64,000 nucleotides of DNA from Burhinus oedicnemus (Eukaryota > Chordata > Aves > Charadriiformes > Burhinidae). The notes beneath the pieces are model-generated. The model was given only the letters and a program-made list of their open reading frames with translations, did not search any database and was not told the origin of the DNA. Position 1 is the stretch's first letter, and each line of letters starts with the position of its first letter. This document shows, piece after piece, positions 12,866 to 24,039 of the stretch. The translations under genes and the position numbers were made by a program. The stretch spans positions 187,251-251,250 of the forward strand of contig VFFE01006056.1 of assembly GCA_008921705.1 (NCBI GenBank), given 5' to 3'.

Positions 12866-13732
12866 GTGTAGCCAGTTTGCAGACACTACAAGATTGGGAG
12901 CAGTGGTTGATACACCAGATGGTTGTGCTGCTGTTTAGAGGGACCTCAACAGGTTGGAGAAATGAGCTAACAAGAACCTCATGAAATCCAGCAAAGGGAA
13001 AGGCCAAGTCCTGTCCCTGGGGAGGAATAACCTCAGGAACCAGTACGCGCTGGCTGGAAAGAACCAGTTTGCAGTAAAGGACCTAGGGGTACAAGTTGAA
13101 CATGAGCCAGCAATGTGCCCTTGCGGCAAAGAAGGCCAATGGTGGCTGGGCTGCATCAGACAAAGCATTACCAGCAAATCGAGGGAGGTGATCCTTCCCC
13201 TCTACTCAGCACTGGTGAGACACAGCTGGAGTGCTGGGTCCAGCTCTGGGCTCCCCTGTACAAGAGAGACATGGACGTACTGGGGAGAGTCCAGTGAAGG
13301 GCCGTGAAGGTGATTAAGGGGCTGGAGCATCTAACACAGGAGGACAGGCTGAGAGCGCTGGGTATGCTCAGCCTAGAGAAGAGAAGGCTCAGGGTGGACC
13401 TCATCAATGTGTCTAAAAACCTGATGGGGGACGTAACAATGATGGAGCCAGAGTCTTCTCATTGGTCCGCAGTGACAGGATGAGAAGCACAAACTGAAAT
13501 ACAGGAAATTCCATTTAAACATAAGAATAACTTTTTTCCTTTTCCCCCCCCCGTGAGGGTGATCCACACTGGCACAGGTTTCCCAGAGAGGCTGTGAAGT
13601 CTCCATCCTTAGAGATACTCAAAACCTGACTGAACGCAGCCCTGAGGAACTGTGTCTTGCTGTCCCTGCTCTGAGCACAGGGTTGACTGGATGATCTGCC
13701 TTCCAACCTCAACCGATCTATGATTTTGTGAA
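12866..13732 (+). mobile_element. CR1 LINE, 5'-truncated, plus strand
   Basis: About 0.87 kb of the 3' end of a CR1 non-LTR retrotransposon. The sequence follows the C-terminal part of CR1 ORF2; readable remnants include [15 protein letters not shown] and GCIRQSI near 13150-13220. It continues to the typical CR1 terminus (ttccaacctcaaccgatctatgattttgtga fragments at 13701-13732), which lacks poly-A and ends in a degenerate ATTCTRTG-type repeat. Frameshifts and stops break the ORF, for example around 13300 and 13430. A run of ten C residues near 13543-13552 lies inside. 5' truncation is usual for CR1. Its 3' end faces the 3' end of the next CR1. Confidence 0.92.
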
Positions 13733-14091
13733 CCAGGAATACGTCTTACTCAGTGGTTAGGACCTTCTCATGGGAACAGGAGCAGAGAACAGAGCCCAGG
13801 TATCCTGTAGGGATAGTTGAAGAAAACTCCAGAAAGCATTTCTCTCTATTGAATCAAACTGGGCTCCTCGAGATCCTTAGCTTTTTGCCCTTTTGCTGAA
13901 AAACCTCAAAGTCTCACGCAGCTTTCAGACCATTTTCCTCCTGGGGACTATCCATGATTCCAGACATATCAACCTGCCACCCATGCAAACTGTAAAAGAT
14001 TGGCCTGTAGGCATAAGTGACCTGCACTCAGAGCAATCTTCACTTGTGACAGAGTTTTGTAAATACTAATGCCAGCTTTCCATATCTTTTA
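13733..14091. other. 359-bp spacer between two CR1 copies
   Basis: Unique sequence separating the 3' ends of two oppositely oriented CR1 elements. I see no gene, terminal repeat or target-site duplication that would link the two insertions into one event. Confidence 0.6.
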
Positions 14092-14506
14092 AGATCATAG
14101 AGTCATTTAGGTTGGAAAAGACCTTTAAGATCATCGAGTCCAACCATAAACCTATCACTGTCAAGTCCACCACTAAACCATGTCCCTAAGCACCATACAT
14201 CTTTTAAATACCTCCAGGGATGGTGACTCAACCGCTTCCCTGGGCAGCCTGTTCCAGTGCTTGACAGCCCTTTCTGTGAAGAAATTTTTCCTACTATCCA
14301 TCCTAAACCTCCCCTGGTGCAACTTGAGGCCATTTCCTCTTGTCCTATCACTTGTTACTTGGGAGAAGAGACCTACACCCATCTCTCTACAACCTCCTCT
14401 CAGGTAGTTGTAGAAAGCGATAAGGTCTCCCCTGAGCCTCCTTTTCTCCAGGCTAAACAACCCCAGTTCCCTCAGCTGCCTCCTCATAAGACACGTGCTC
14501 TAGATG
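14092..14506 (-). mobile_element. CR1 LINE, 5'-truncated, minus strand
   Basis: About 0.4 kb of the 3' end of CR1, inserted in reverse. The complement of the typical CR1 terminus lies at 14092-14145. The ORF2 C-terminus is still open for 104 codons on the minus strand (14173-14487), with pieces such as [17 protein letters not shown] and [19 protein letters not shown]. The intact frame and close match to the family suggest a younger insertion than the other CR1 copies here. The wording resembles neoavian CR1 subfamilies as I recall them. It is not a functional gene: the endonuclease and RT domains are absent through 5' truncation. Confidence 0.95.
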
Positions 14507-15124
14507 TCACACGGGAGGCAGGAAAACCTTTCCAGCCTCTCTTAATCAGTGCTTATTAAGAAAATTCCTTCTTGGCCAATGTGAAATCCAGTGAATGTCT
14601 CTCAGTGGTGCACCACCAGACTGTCACTGTCCACTTGGTGTGGGGGAAAGAAGCTTGGGCTAATCTGTCCTGTCGTGGACCTAAAGCAGGATGGTGTCTT
14701 CCCACTGGAGTGCTTGTGAGATCATCCTTTGCCCTGGCTGTACTCAGCTTCTGTTGTGTCCCTAACCCCTGTTGGCTGATTTATCCTCAAGTGGCCCTGG
14801 TGGCGCCGCCTGCAAATGGCAGAAGCAGTGAGGCACGCGAACGGACGGATGCCGAGGTTTGTAAATCCTGGTGGGAACCCAGGTTTGAGGTAGTCCCTGT
14901 CTGCTCAGCACGGTGTGGGCAAGCTCAAGGACTGAACTTTAAGTACCAGAGGAGCTTTAACGCTGAAAATGCAGGTGCCTATAGACAGGCATGAAGCACT
15001 GGACAGTGAGTGTGTGAGACCCTCACTCATTCGTTGTAAAGTGCCTACAGGGGTCAGCAGATAGCTAATTTCCATCTAATGCCATCACAGATAGGTTGGT
15101 GTTGGTTTTTTGGTTTTGGTTTTG

Positions 15125-15138
15125 TTTTTTTTTTTTTT
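15125..15138. repeat. Poly-T tract
   Basis: A 14-base T run preceded by a T/G-rich stretch from about 15093. It is followed by tccatccag, so it also resembles a polypyrimidine tract plus acceptor. No coding sequence can be recognised downstream. Confidence 0.8.
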
Positions 15139-15943
15139 CCATCCAGGGGAAATACCTGCCGGTTCTGTTCTGCAAGTGCCAGCGATTGTCACCTTTGACT
15201 CAGACAGGGAGGTGTTACAGTAGTGTGAGCACCATGTTTCACCTCACCTGGCTCAGGTGCAGTGCTGTACTGTGGTGCTTGCATTGTTTTTTGGGAGCTG
15301 GTAGGTGTTGCGCTGGCTTGGATGTGCTGGCTCAGCAGTTTTGGCACTGTGCCTTGGAGCACCAGCAGCATGGCCAAAAGGATAAATGAACCTATTAGGG
15401 AGGTGGTTTGATCTAAGCATAAAATTAATTCATTGTAACAACATCATGGGATAAAGTAAAACGGACAGAACACTCCCATAAAATAAATCAGATATGGAAA
15501 TTAAATCTCATGACTCTAAGCTGAAAAGTTCTGTGTAATGAATTTTATTTTCCAAGTATTTGCAGTGGAAATTTTTCTTTTGAAATGGACACATTTTTGA
15601 AAATCTTGTGATGGAAGAAATTAAATTAAAATATAATCGCCCTACTTAAAATCTTTTTATCCTTTTATATTTATTTTCTGTAGAAATTAAGGGAAATGTA
15701 AGATAAAAAAACCCAGATGTTTGAAAAGCTGCTTTGGGTCACTGTCTTGAAGCAGTTGCCATAGCTCCTAAGTGACAACATGAAGACCTTTACATGGTTA
15801 GAAGGCTGTAGGCGTGTGAGAATTGAGACTTGAACTTTAGGGGGACTGTAGGAGATTTTTTGCCAAGAAAAGTGAAGGCCTGAGTCCCTGCACCTGGTGG
15901 AGATCCGGTCAGAGACCACACAGAATGCAACATGCTAACATAT

Positions 15944-15958
15944 AAAAAAAAAAAAAAA
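15944..15958. repeat. Poly-A tract
   Basis: Fifteen consecutive A residues in unique sequence. No SINE or processed-pseudogene body is recognisable upstream, so it is listed as simple sequence. Confidence 0.85.
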
Positions 15959-18900
15959 GCAAAACCATATTAATGATGAAGAAGTTCATAAGAAATTGGC
16001 TGTTATTTGATTCTAAATTTGATTAAGTAGATAATTTTATCAAAGCGTCAAAGCTGATCTGTTCAGCTGGATAACATCTCCATACAGAGGCAGAATATAT
16101 ATCTAATGTATGAACCACAACTCTCATTATAATGCTTTCATCTTAGTTTTTTTTGTGGTAACCAAATGCTTCCTTTCCTTTCCTGGAAGCTCTTGTCCTG
16201 CCCGTATAATGCAGTTCACTCAACAACCAGGGCTCCACCAATTTTATCAATGGTCATCAATTATCAGAAATTACAGATGGCAATTCCCCAGTCTCAGGAC
16301 AGTTAAAAATACATGAGTAATTTTGTCTGTTATTTGAGGCGTGTTTCCTTCTTGTATGAAGCTTATGTGAGCTTGCAGATGTGCACACTTAGACCCCAAG
16401 CACAAACACATCTGTTCCCCTTCTCATTTTGGGTCCTGAAACTACAAAAGATTGAATTATCCCAAATGGTAAGGCTGAATGTCAAACCATATGAAAAAGG
16501 AAAGTTTGGATTCCTGTGGCTCTGGGCTTTGTGTCCGGGTCCTCTGCAGCCTGCTGAGGTGTCAGCGCTCAGTGAAGCCTTTCTCACGCTTGAGATATTC
16601 GTAACCGCTTGCTTTCTCTCTGTCGTGTGTAATCTGGTTCCTAAAGAGGTGGGAGCTTGTTCAACAGCCTTTCCCTCACAGGCAGCATTAATGACGTCTT
16701 TCTCTTCCGCCCACACCCTATTTTCCGGAAACGTGCAGGAACTTTCTATCTTTAAGACTTCTTCTTTCTTGTCTTATTAGATCAAAATTGGGCAACGAGC
16801 TCACAAAAGGTTAGGGAAGACATACAAAAACCAAACAGGTGCAGATGCAGACACCAAGATCCTCAAGAAATGTTAGCATTTTAGCTTTCACTCTTAAAAT
16901 GAGAACCAAAGCTGAGTGAAGGAACGTCTGGAAATAAACAGTGCTTTTCTGCTCACATGGTTCTTCAGACCTGGAAACCTTCAGGTCAGGTCAGTGGCTG
17001 ACGGAGTCCGGGTGTTAGTGTCAAGGTCTCCTCTGCCATGCTTGATCAGTCCAGGCAAGTCTGAACATCACCCTGGCCTTGGTGACCCGTGGTGGGACTT
17101 CATGGGTTTCCTCTCACATTTGTAATCTTTGCTGACTCTCCCTTGCTCTGCATTTCCTGATGGTCTTGGTTTTAATGTCTGCCAGGGACACTCTGAGCTG
17201 AAGGAGGACATCATTAATGTGTGTCAATGTGGAAAAATGTTCTACTAATTTAGTCCTTTAACAAATTATTCAGAGTTTTGCTTTCCTCAGCAGCTTGCTT
17301 GCAACAATCCTTTCTCTCCCTTCCCGCTCCCAAGTATCACAGGCCTGAATAGATGAAACCACCAGTGAAAGAGCTGGTATCCAAATAGTCAGGTGAAAAA
17401 GAATTCCATAACTGCTGCTGGTATCAAACTTTTTCCCTTGGAGACTTTAAACTGGGCCACCCTTTATTCTTCCTCTTCCAGCTACTGAGTTTCCAAGTGC
17501 AGGTATTCTGTGCCGGCAATAAGTCACCGCTTACGATCACACACCAGAGCGATAACCACTTACTGCTTGTCTAGATGGGTTCTGGATACTCCTTTAGCCA
17601 CAGCAGCGTCTTATCTCTGGTGCCAGATGAGTCTTTTCCAGGTACCTTCACACTGTCCTCTAAAATACTTGCCAGCAAACCTTGGCTCCCTCCTGTCCTC
17701 ACCCCGGAGGATAAAAGTCTGGTACGGCTCCCAGCAAACCACCGACCAAAGTGGCAGCCCGGTCTTGTGTCCCGACAGGGGTTCTCCTTTTACACAACCA
17801 CGTGCTTAAAATAACAGTAGCTTGAGATTTTATCAGAGGGTGTAGAGGGATGTACGTACTGGAAACAGCTGTGCTCATGCAGGTTGTTACTGCGGTGTGG
17901 GAAGTCTCAGAGCTTGGGCTCCAAGGTTTCATTTTGCTTAGGAATAATTCACGTGAAATGAAGTCTTAGTGCTTAGTTCTAAGCATAGTGCTTAGAACAT
18001 TTTCTCTAGACTTCTTCCTTTTTGTTGGGGAAATTAAAAGTGTATTTTAAATTCTAAAACAGAAAGGATGTTTCTTTTCAGAATTACCTGAAGATGTGAT
18101 TTTGGACCAGTTTGGTCCCAAAGTCAAGATTTCTTGTCTGGTAATTCCTGCCAGCATCTTGTGCTATGTAAAGCAGAGACTGTTCGCTTGAAGGCAGCAG
18201 GTGATTACAGACGCTGTAATATTTAACTTTCAGTGATACTGTTGAAAATCAGAGATAGTCTTACAGGTTGTTAGACTTTAGGTGATTTAGTGTACCATCA
18301 AAATGACATCGCAGCAGCTACCTGCAAGTTACTGAACTTACACCAATTTAGTGTGGAGTCGGTACTCATAATTATGTTCAAATTCAGCTTTAATAATGTC
18401 CATATTTGCAATACTGTAAACGTGAAAATGAATTTGGCTGAAAGAGTGCCAGTGTGAAACAGCATATAATTTCGTTTTTGTTTGTGCTGTACTCCACGTA
18501 ATTACTGCAATTATGCATATTAGGCTGTTCTGTGTAATGGCACCAGAAGGTAGGTAATTTTGTCAATAACTGGCTGTAGCAGCTTATATACATTTTGCAC
18601 CATCCACAGAAGTGCTTTGAAGATCATTTAATACTGCTGATTTGCCCATAATAGGTGAGAAATTATTGCTGCTGTTTCCAGAATGTCTATCTGGAGGAGA
18701 CGTCTTCCAGAAAAAAGCAGGTGCTGCTAAAAAAATCAGAACTTTGTGTCTGAGAAAACAGAGCAAAAAAAAGGGCGCACACTTTCAAAGAAGGTAAAAA
18801 TCTTTAATTAGCTGATAGGGCTACTATCAGTATAATGTGACAAGGAGCTGCAACAGCTTTGAAATCTTCAGAGGTGTATTTTGGTTCAGATTATACCTCG

Positions 18901-21900
18901 CACAAGAAATTGCAAATATGCTCAATGCCATTTACTTTTTCAACAGAACAAGTTTAGATCAAGATACTTTAACGAACTGACAGGAGAGCTTAATTTGAAA
19001 ATGAGACTTAGCAGAAGCACATTGATATTGGAGAAAACAAACAGGGAAGGGAATGCAGGCGGGAAAACTGGAGTCAGGCAGGGTGAGGTAGGCATGGAGT
19101 GAGGTGCTACCTGGGTAAAATCAGAAGTTCAAAGGAAAGGTGGTATTTAGGAGATGGTTCCTGCAAATGTTCAGAAAAAATACTTAAAAGTCGCCTTTTC
19201 TGCTGTATGAGATAATGGTTAGTGGTGGTATTATGTCAACTGGGCCCCTCAACCATTTTCTGAGAGTATTTTGTGCCCCGGAATGGGGGCCATGGCCGTG
19301 GCATGGAGACCAGCTTTCCTGCAGCTCTGGCTCCGTGTGGCCGCCCAGTTGCAATGGGTGAGCCTTTCTCAGCACTGAAACACCTGGCAGAATGGGTCCT
19401 GGGGAGCCAGCCCCGTCCCTCTATTTGAGGCGGGGGTTTCTGGGTGGTGGTCTGCAGATGCTGTGACCTGGGAGAGCCTTGTGTGTGGACCTGTACACTG
19501 GTCTCATGCCCTCCATGAGCAGTGACCTGCTGGCAACAGCCGTTTTCACAGCTGCATCACTATCCCTGGGCATGACGGAAATTGTATAAGGCTTTTTTTG
19601 TGCCGAAAGACAGACGGGTGGATGGGTAGTGACTCATTTGTCAGAAAAGTTTGGAAACTAGTAGCTGAAAGCAAAAGTGGAGGTGTCTGGGGAGATGAGC
19701 GGGGCACAGGGTATAAAGCTGTCGTGATTCGCTTCTCTATGTTATGCTCCGCATACTCGTCAAATTAGGACTCGGTTCTGTGGGAAGGGACGCCTGAGTG
19801 ACACTGCTGGTTAGATGCATTAAAAATGTCCTCAGCCCCGGCGAAGCAGGAATGCTGCTGCTAGATAAGAGCAGTTTCTCTGAGAGGACCCGCTCCCGCT
19901 TTATGTCTCCTCAGGTTGAATGGACTCACTCTGAAAATACAAACCGCATGAAAAATTTCAATGTCATTTTTAGCTCTGCTTCCACAGGCGTAGTTTGGCA
20001 GGGCTGATTTAAGATACACGGTCTGTGTGGAATACACTGTTATTTATCATGTATTGATCTGGCAATAATAACCCATGCGTTCCTGAGATTTAAGGCTTGT
20101 GAATCCCTTCTTGTTTGGTAAAACTGACCTGCCACTTGCAGTTCATTCAAAATGCAGTAGCACACCTTATCGTGGATTTGAGCTAGTGCATTCATCCTGC
20201 TCTGTTTTCTTTTTTTGCCCGAATCAGAGTAGTTATAAATACATACGCCTCCAAAAGGGACTAGAATTGGTTGTGTCCTCTTCTTGATCTTGGTTTGATG
20301 GGACGTTGTACTCGCATGCTGTGTGGGATTCTGGGTTTTGCCGCCATGCTAGAACTCAGTAATTATGATTTTGCTATGGTGGCTCTGGCAAAAGGTCATT
20401 TATTCCCGTCTGAAATTTGGTTAAATTAATTTCCAGTCTTAAAAGCAGCCACAGATATATATATTTTTCCCTGAGTGATTTGAAATTATGATTGTTGCTT
20501 TACTGACTGCTAGGCTTTTCAGTCAACCCACTCTTATTGTTGTTGACTTTGTAGAATATTTAAATTAATAAAATGTTGTTTTGTCTTTGTGGGTCACCTC
20601 AAATGTATTTGTGCTCTTCAGATAAAATTGTTAGTGCTTTGGTTTGTATCTAAAAAAAAAGGTGACAGAAGTTGCATAGCATTGTTTATCAGCACGTAGT
20701 CCCAGAGAAGAATGCCATCATAATTTAAAACTCGAGTCAAACTCTTTCCTTAACAAGCAAGGTCAGAAAGCCCAGTCAAATGACAGAACATTGGTAAGAA
20801 AAGATAAAACTAATCTGAAAATTCAGAATTTAATTAGATGGTGAGATTTAACTGCAGACTAGTTAGCTAAGGAAAGTAGCTGGACTGTCACTGTGAGAAT
20901 GCTAAAGAACAGAATTTGTGCTCAACAAGTTAGTAAGTTGTCTATCAATTTCCAGTCTAATCAGAATTTGTAATAAGTCATTGATTTGCCTTTTGAATTT
21001 TTTGCTTTTAAATCACATTGACATTTAACGGAACGGTAGTTCAAATTCAAGTTTCAGAGTTGCTCTCCAACAAGCAATGAAGGCGTTCCCTGCGTAGGTC
21101 TGTCCCTTCCCAATGGATTACCTGCGGTTGCCTTCGCAGGGATTTAAACACATGTTTACTGCAAGCTGGGGTCCACTCCAGCTTCTTCTTTGCAGTTTGC
21201 GAATGTGGGATTTAGATTTAGCATTCAGTGGGCAGAAATCTTTCAGGCACTCCTTCTCCAGGATGAGTGAGACCTATGGTTGGATATTGGGATGGAAGGT
21301 GTAGTTCTCCGTGGCCCTCTGGAGCCCCTGGTGTGGCTGGGGCCAGTTTTGTTCACACGTGCCCGAGGTCTGAACAAATTCTTCATCCACTGCCCACCTT
21401 ATTGCCCCTGGAAGTTTGCTAGCTGAAGAGTCTCTGCACTGCTTTTTTCTGATGGCAGACAGTTCGTAAACTTTGCGAGCTGCTGCTCTGCTATGAATGC
21501 TTGTGTTCCGAGAACAACTTGGCTCCAGTTTTTAACCTGTACTTTCATTCCTGAGATAATTTTTATTGTTCATATAGAAGCGTATAGCGAAGCGGAGGCC
21601 ACGCAGATGGAAGCGTAGCCTCAGCCTGTGCTGCACTTCCCTGGGTGATATAAATAGCTCTCAGAGTGCTTCCTACAAGGTCAAGCAATCCGAGTGTACT
21701 TGAAGAGTTTAGATATACAGGTTCACTCTCTTTTTCAGGAGATCTCAAATGAAAGTCTCTCTTGTTTTGATGCACGAGACTTTAGTGGTACTGCTTGCCT
21801 AAACTAAATTCTCCAGCATGAAATCAATCAGATAGTCAAACTTCTATAGTCGAAAATCTAAATGTCATTCATTTACTTGCAGGGACATGACAGTCTTTAT

Positions 21901-22050
21901 TGACTTCTTAAAAATAGTGAGTTATTTGCACTCCTTGGAATATCAAAAAAAGAAGGAAAAAAGGGAACTAGGGAAACTGATGTCACCTCATTCTTTTCCT
22001 GAATTCTGGATATCAAAAATAAGCAAACGAACCTAACATAAGCAAAGACA

Positions 22051-22200
22051 TACTGTATCAGAGCAGGGACCACCTAAACAAGTATCCTGCCTTTTGTCCA
22101 GGAGCAGGTACTCTAGAGAGGAAGATCAGAGAAAGTACACAGTGATACTTCCCTGAATACTCTTCCAAATGCTAGGAATTTGTGGCTTAGGGTCTTCCTC
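22051..22200 (-). mobile_element. Ancient CR1 3' end fragment, minus strand
   Basis: The complement of an old CR1 3' tail. It begins with a tactgtatcagagc-type string, followed by cagtatcctg-like text (aagtatcctgcc at 22081) and the ctctagagaggaag stretch. These follow the order expected from ancient amniote CR1 copies read on the opposite strand. It is strongly diverged and non-coding; the far boundary near 22200 is approximate. An alternative is another old LINE of the CR1/L3 group. Confidence 0.6.
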
Positions 22201-23981
22201 ATTGCAAGCCTGCTGAAGGCTGCAGGCAGGTTTTGTACCCTCAAGCCAAAATTCTCTCTGGACCTGCTGCAGAGAGGCCCTAAGCTGAGAGGAGCACTTG
22301 AGCCACTTGTGTGTCACAGGCCATCCTGGAGACCTCTCCCGCCCACGGGAGGTAAGGTCACCTCTAGCTATGTAAGAAACGCTGATCTTGGCCCAGTTGC
22401 AGGAGCGATTGGAGCGTCAAGGCAGAGAAGGCCAGATGTGAAATGTTTTGAGCCACACAGCAGAAGAGCAATGGGTCTGGTCACCATCCCCGCAGTGAAG
22501 GGCATGGTCTGCAATGACACTAACCTGACCCAAGTCAACAGTGTCACCGCAGGTGGAAATCCTTACAGTGTCTAACCCAGCATGCAGTGGGCCTTCTCTC
22601 CTCATTTCATGCACAGTTGTTTATTACTGAAACTATAACAATTGTTTTAGGAGCATCTGTATAAATAAATCAGTACCAATTTTTAAACCTGAGTAGTTCC
22701 TTCATGTTAGTAATGCTAAATTATTATAGCAAGGTTGTCCTTTCTATAAGACAGACTTGCACAAGTTTTTTAAACAAGTTGCGACTCCCAAACTAAATTA
22801 GGATTTTTTGGGTACAAGCCCAAAAGAGCTCAGTAAGTAAAGACTTGATTATTGGCAAGGCTTAAATTGATTAACTTTAAGTAAATAATAATATATGAAA
22901 TAAATCATATGCTGACTAGATCATGGACAAATAAGTTTCTTGGTTAAATTTGCCAGCATATTGCCAAAGAAGGACATTTTAGTTTTTGATAGAAAAGCAG
23001 TTTGGTCTGTTTTTGAATGAGTCAGTTAATTTTTTGCTTACTCCAGCTTTGCTTGGAGTGGTTGATAATCAGTTGAAAATTGGACAAAGGGCCATGAATT
23101 CTTTTGTTGTCAGTCTTATGGATTATAGCTCTGACTTAATGAAGAAAATCAATGTACCCACATTATCAATATGTGAGAAACATTGCCCTTAAAACCCAAT
23201 GTGCTCCCAAATAAGATTTACGAGGAGAAGTTTAGACAATTTTTCAGGAAAAGCACTAAGTCTCCTCCATGTGTTCTTCTTACTAATGTGATTTCTTTTT
23301 CTGGTATATGTGTATATCTATAGCAGTAATGTATTATGACTTGCTTAATTATTTTCTTCACCTTACTTCTTTTGTCTTCAGCTATTGCATCAGCACGTCC
23401 TGGGTGACATTTAAGTGATTTCAAACATAAGTTCAGTGACTGAATTCAGCTACTTGTTTGTGGCCAAAGTGGCAGAACTGGCAGAATCTAAAAGCTAAGA
23501 AGTTACTACTTTTTTCCTTTGCCTTTAAATTGTTGTCTTCATTTTGCAATGTTTATTAAAACTTAGGTTAATTTTGAGACAGAGATCTCCAGATAGACAT
23601 AGTAGAACGCTGCCATGCATGCATGACTACATCAAGCACCTTCTGAACCAGTTCAGTTACCACACAGTTATACTTCATTAAAATATTTAGTATTTCCATA
23701 AAATATTTTCAGATGCTTTAGTGCTGTGAGTCTTCATGTGATTTGAAGGCTTTACCTATATTTTGCTGTAGAGAGCTGGTGCAGCTACAGATAGAGATCT
23801 GCCACAGAAACGTACCAAGGGCTATGTTCTCAATAAATCTCCACATAAAGAATGAGTTGTCCATAGCAATTGTCCCCTCCACTTGTCCAATTCCATTGCA
23901 ATAACACCATCCCTTGGGAGAGTTCTTAAATCATTTACCACCAGAAAAGGCAGTAGTATTCTAGCTCTGAGTTATTACTGT

Positions 23982-24039
23982 TATCTTTATATTATTATAT
24001 TTATATATAAACACACATATATACAAACACACATGTATC
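23982..24039. repeat. AT/CA-rich low-complexity stretch
   Basis: Alternating TAT and ACACA blocks (attattatatttatatataa, then acacacatatatac). A degenerate microsatellite; not a gene feature. Confidence 0.7.

Larger units (their letters stand above)
14507..22050. other. Unique sequence without a supported gene
   Basis: No gene can be supported. The stretch holds two homopolymer tracts (15125-15138 T, 15944-15958 A), an exon-like 58-bp interval at 18082-18139 and a GATA-type inverted repeat at 18812-18830. A 155-codon plus-strand frame at 16313-16780 has no recognisable domain and is opposed by a 117-codon frame on the other strand, so I regard it as chance. Segments around 21560-21780 look compositionally like conserved non-coding DNA, but this is only an impression. 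Confidence 0.55.

Noticed and set aside
16313..16780. 155-codon plus-strand frame
   Set aside because: No recognisable domain, no start context or promoter, and a 117-codon frame overlaps it on the other strand. It fits chance openness in a patch poor in stops.
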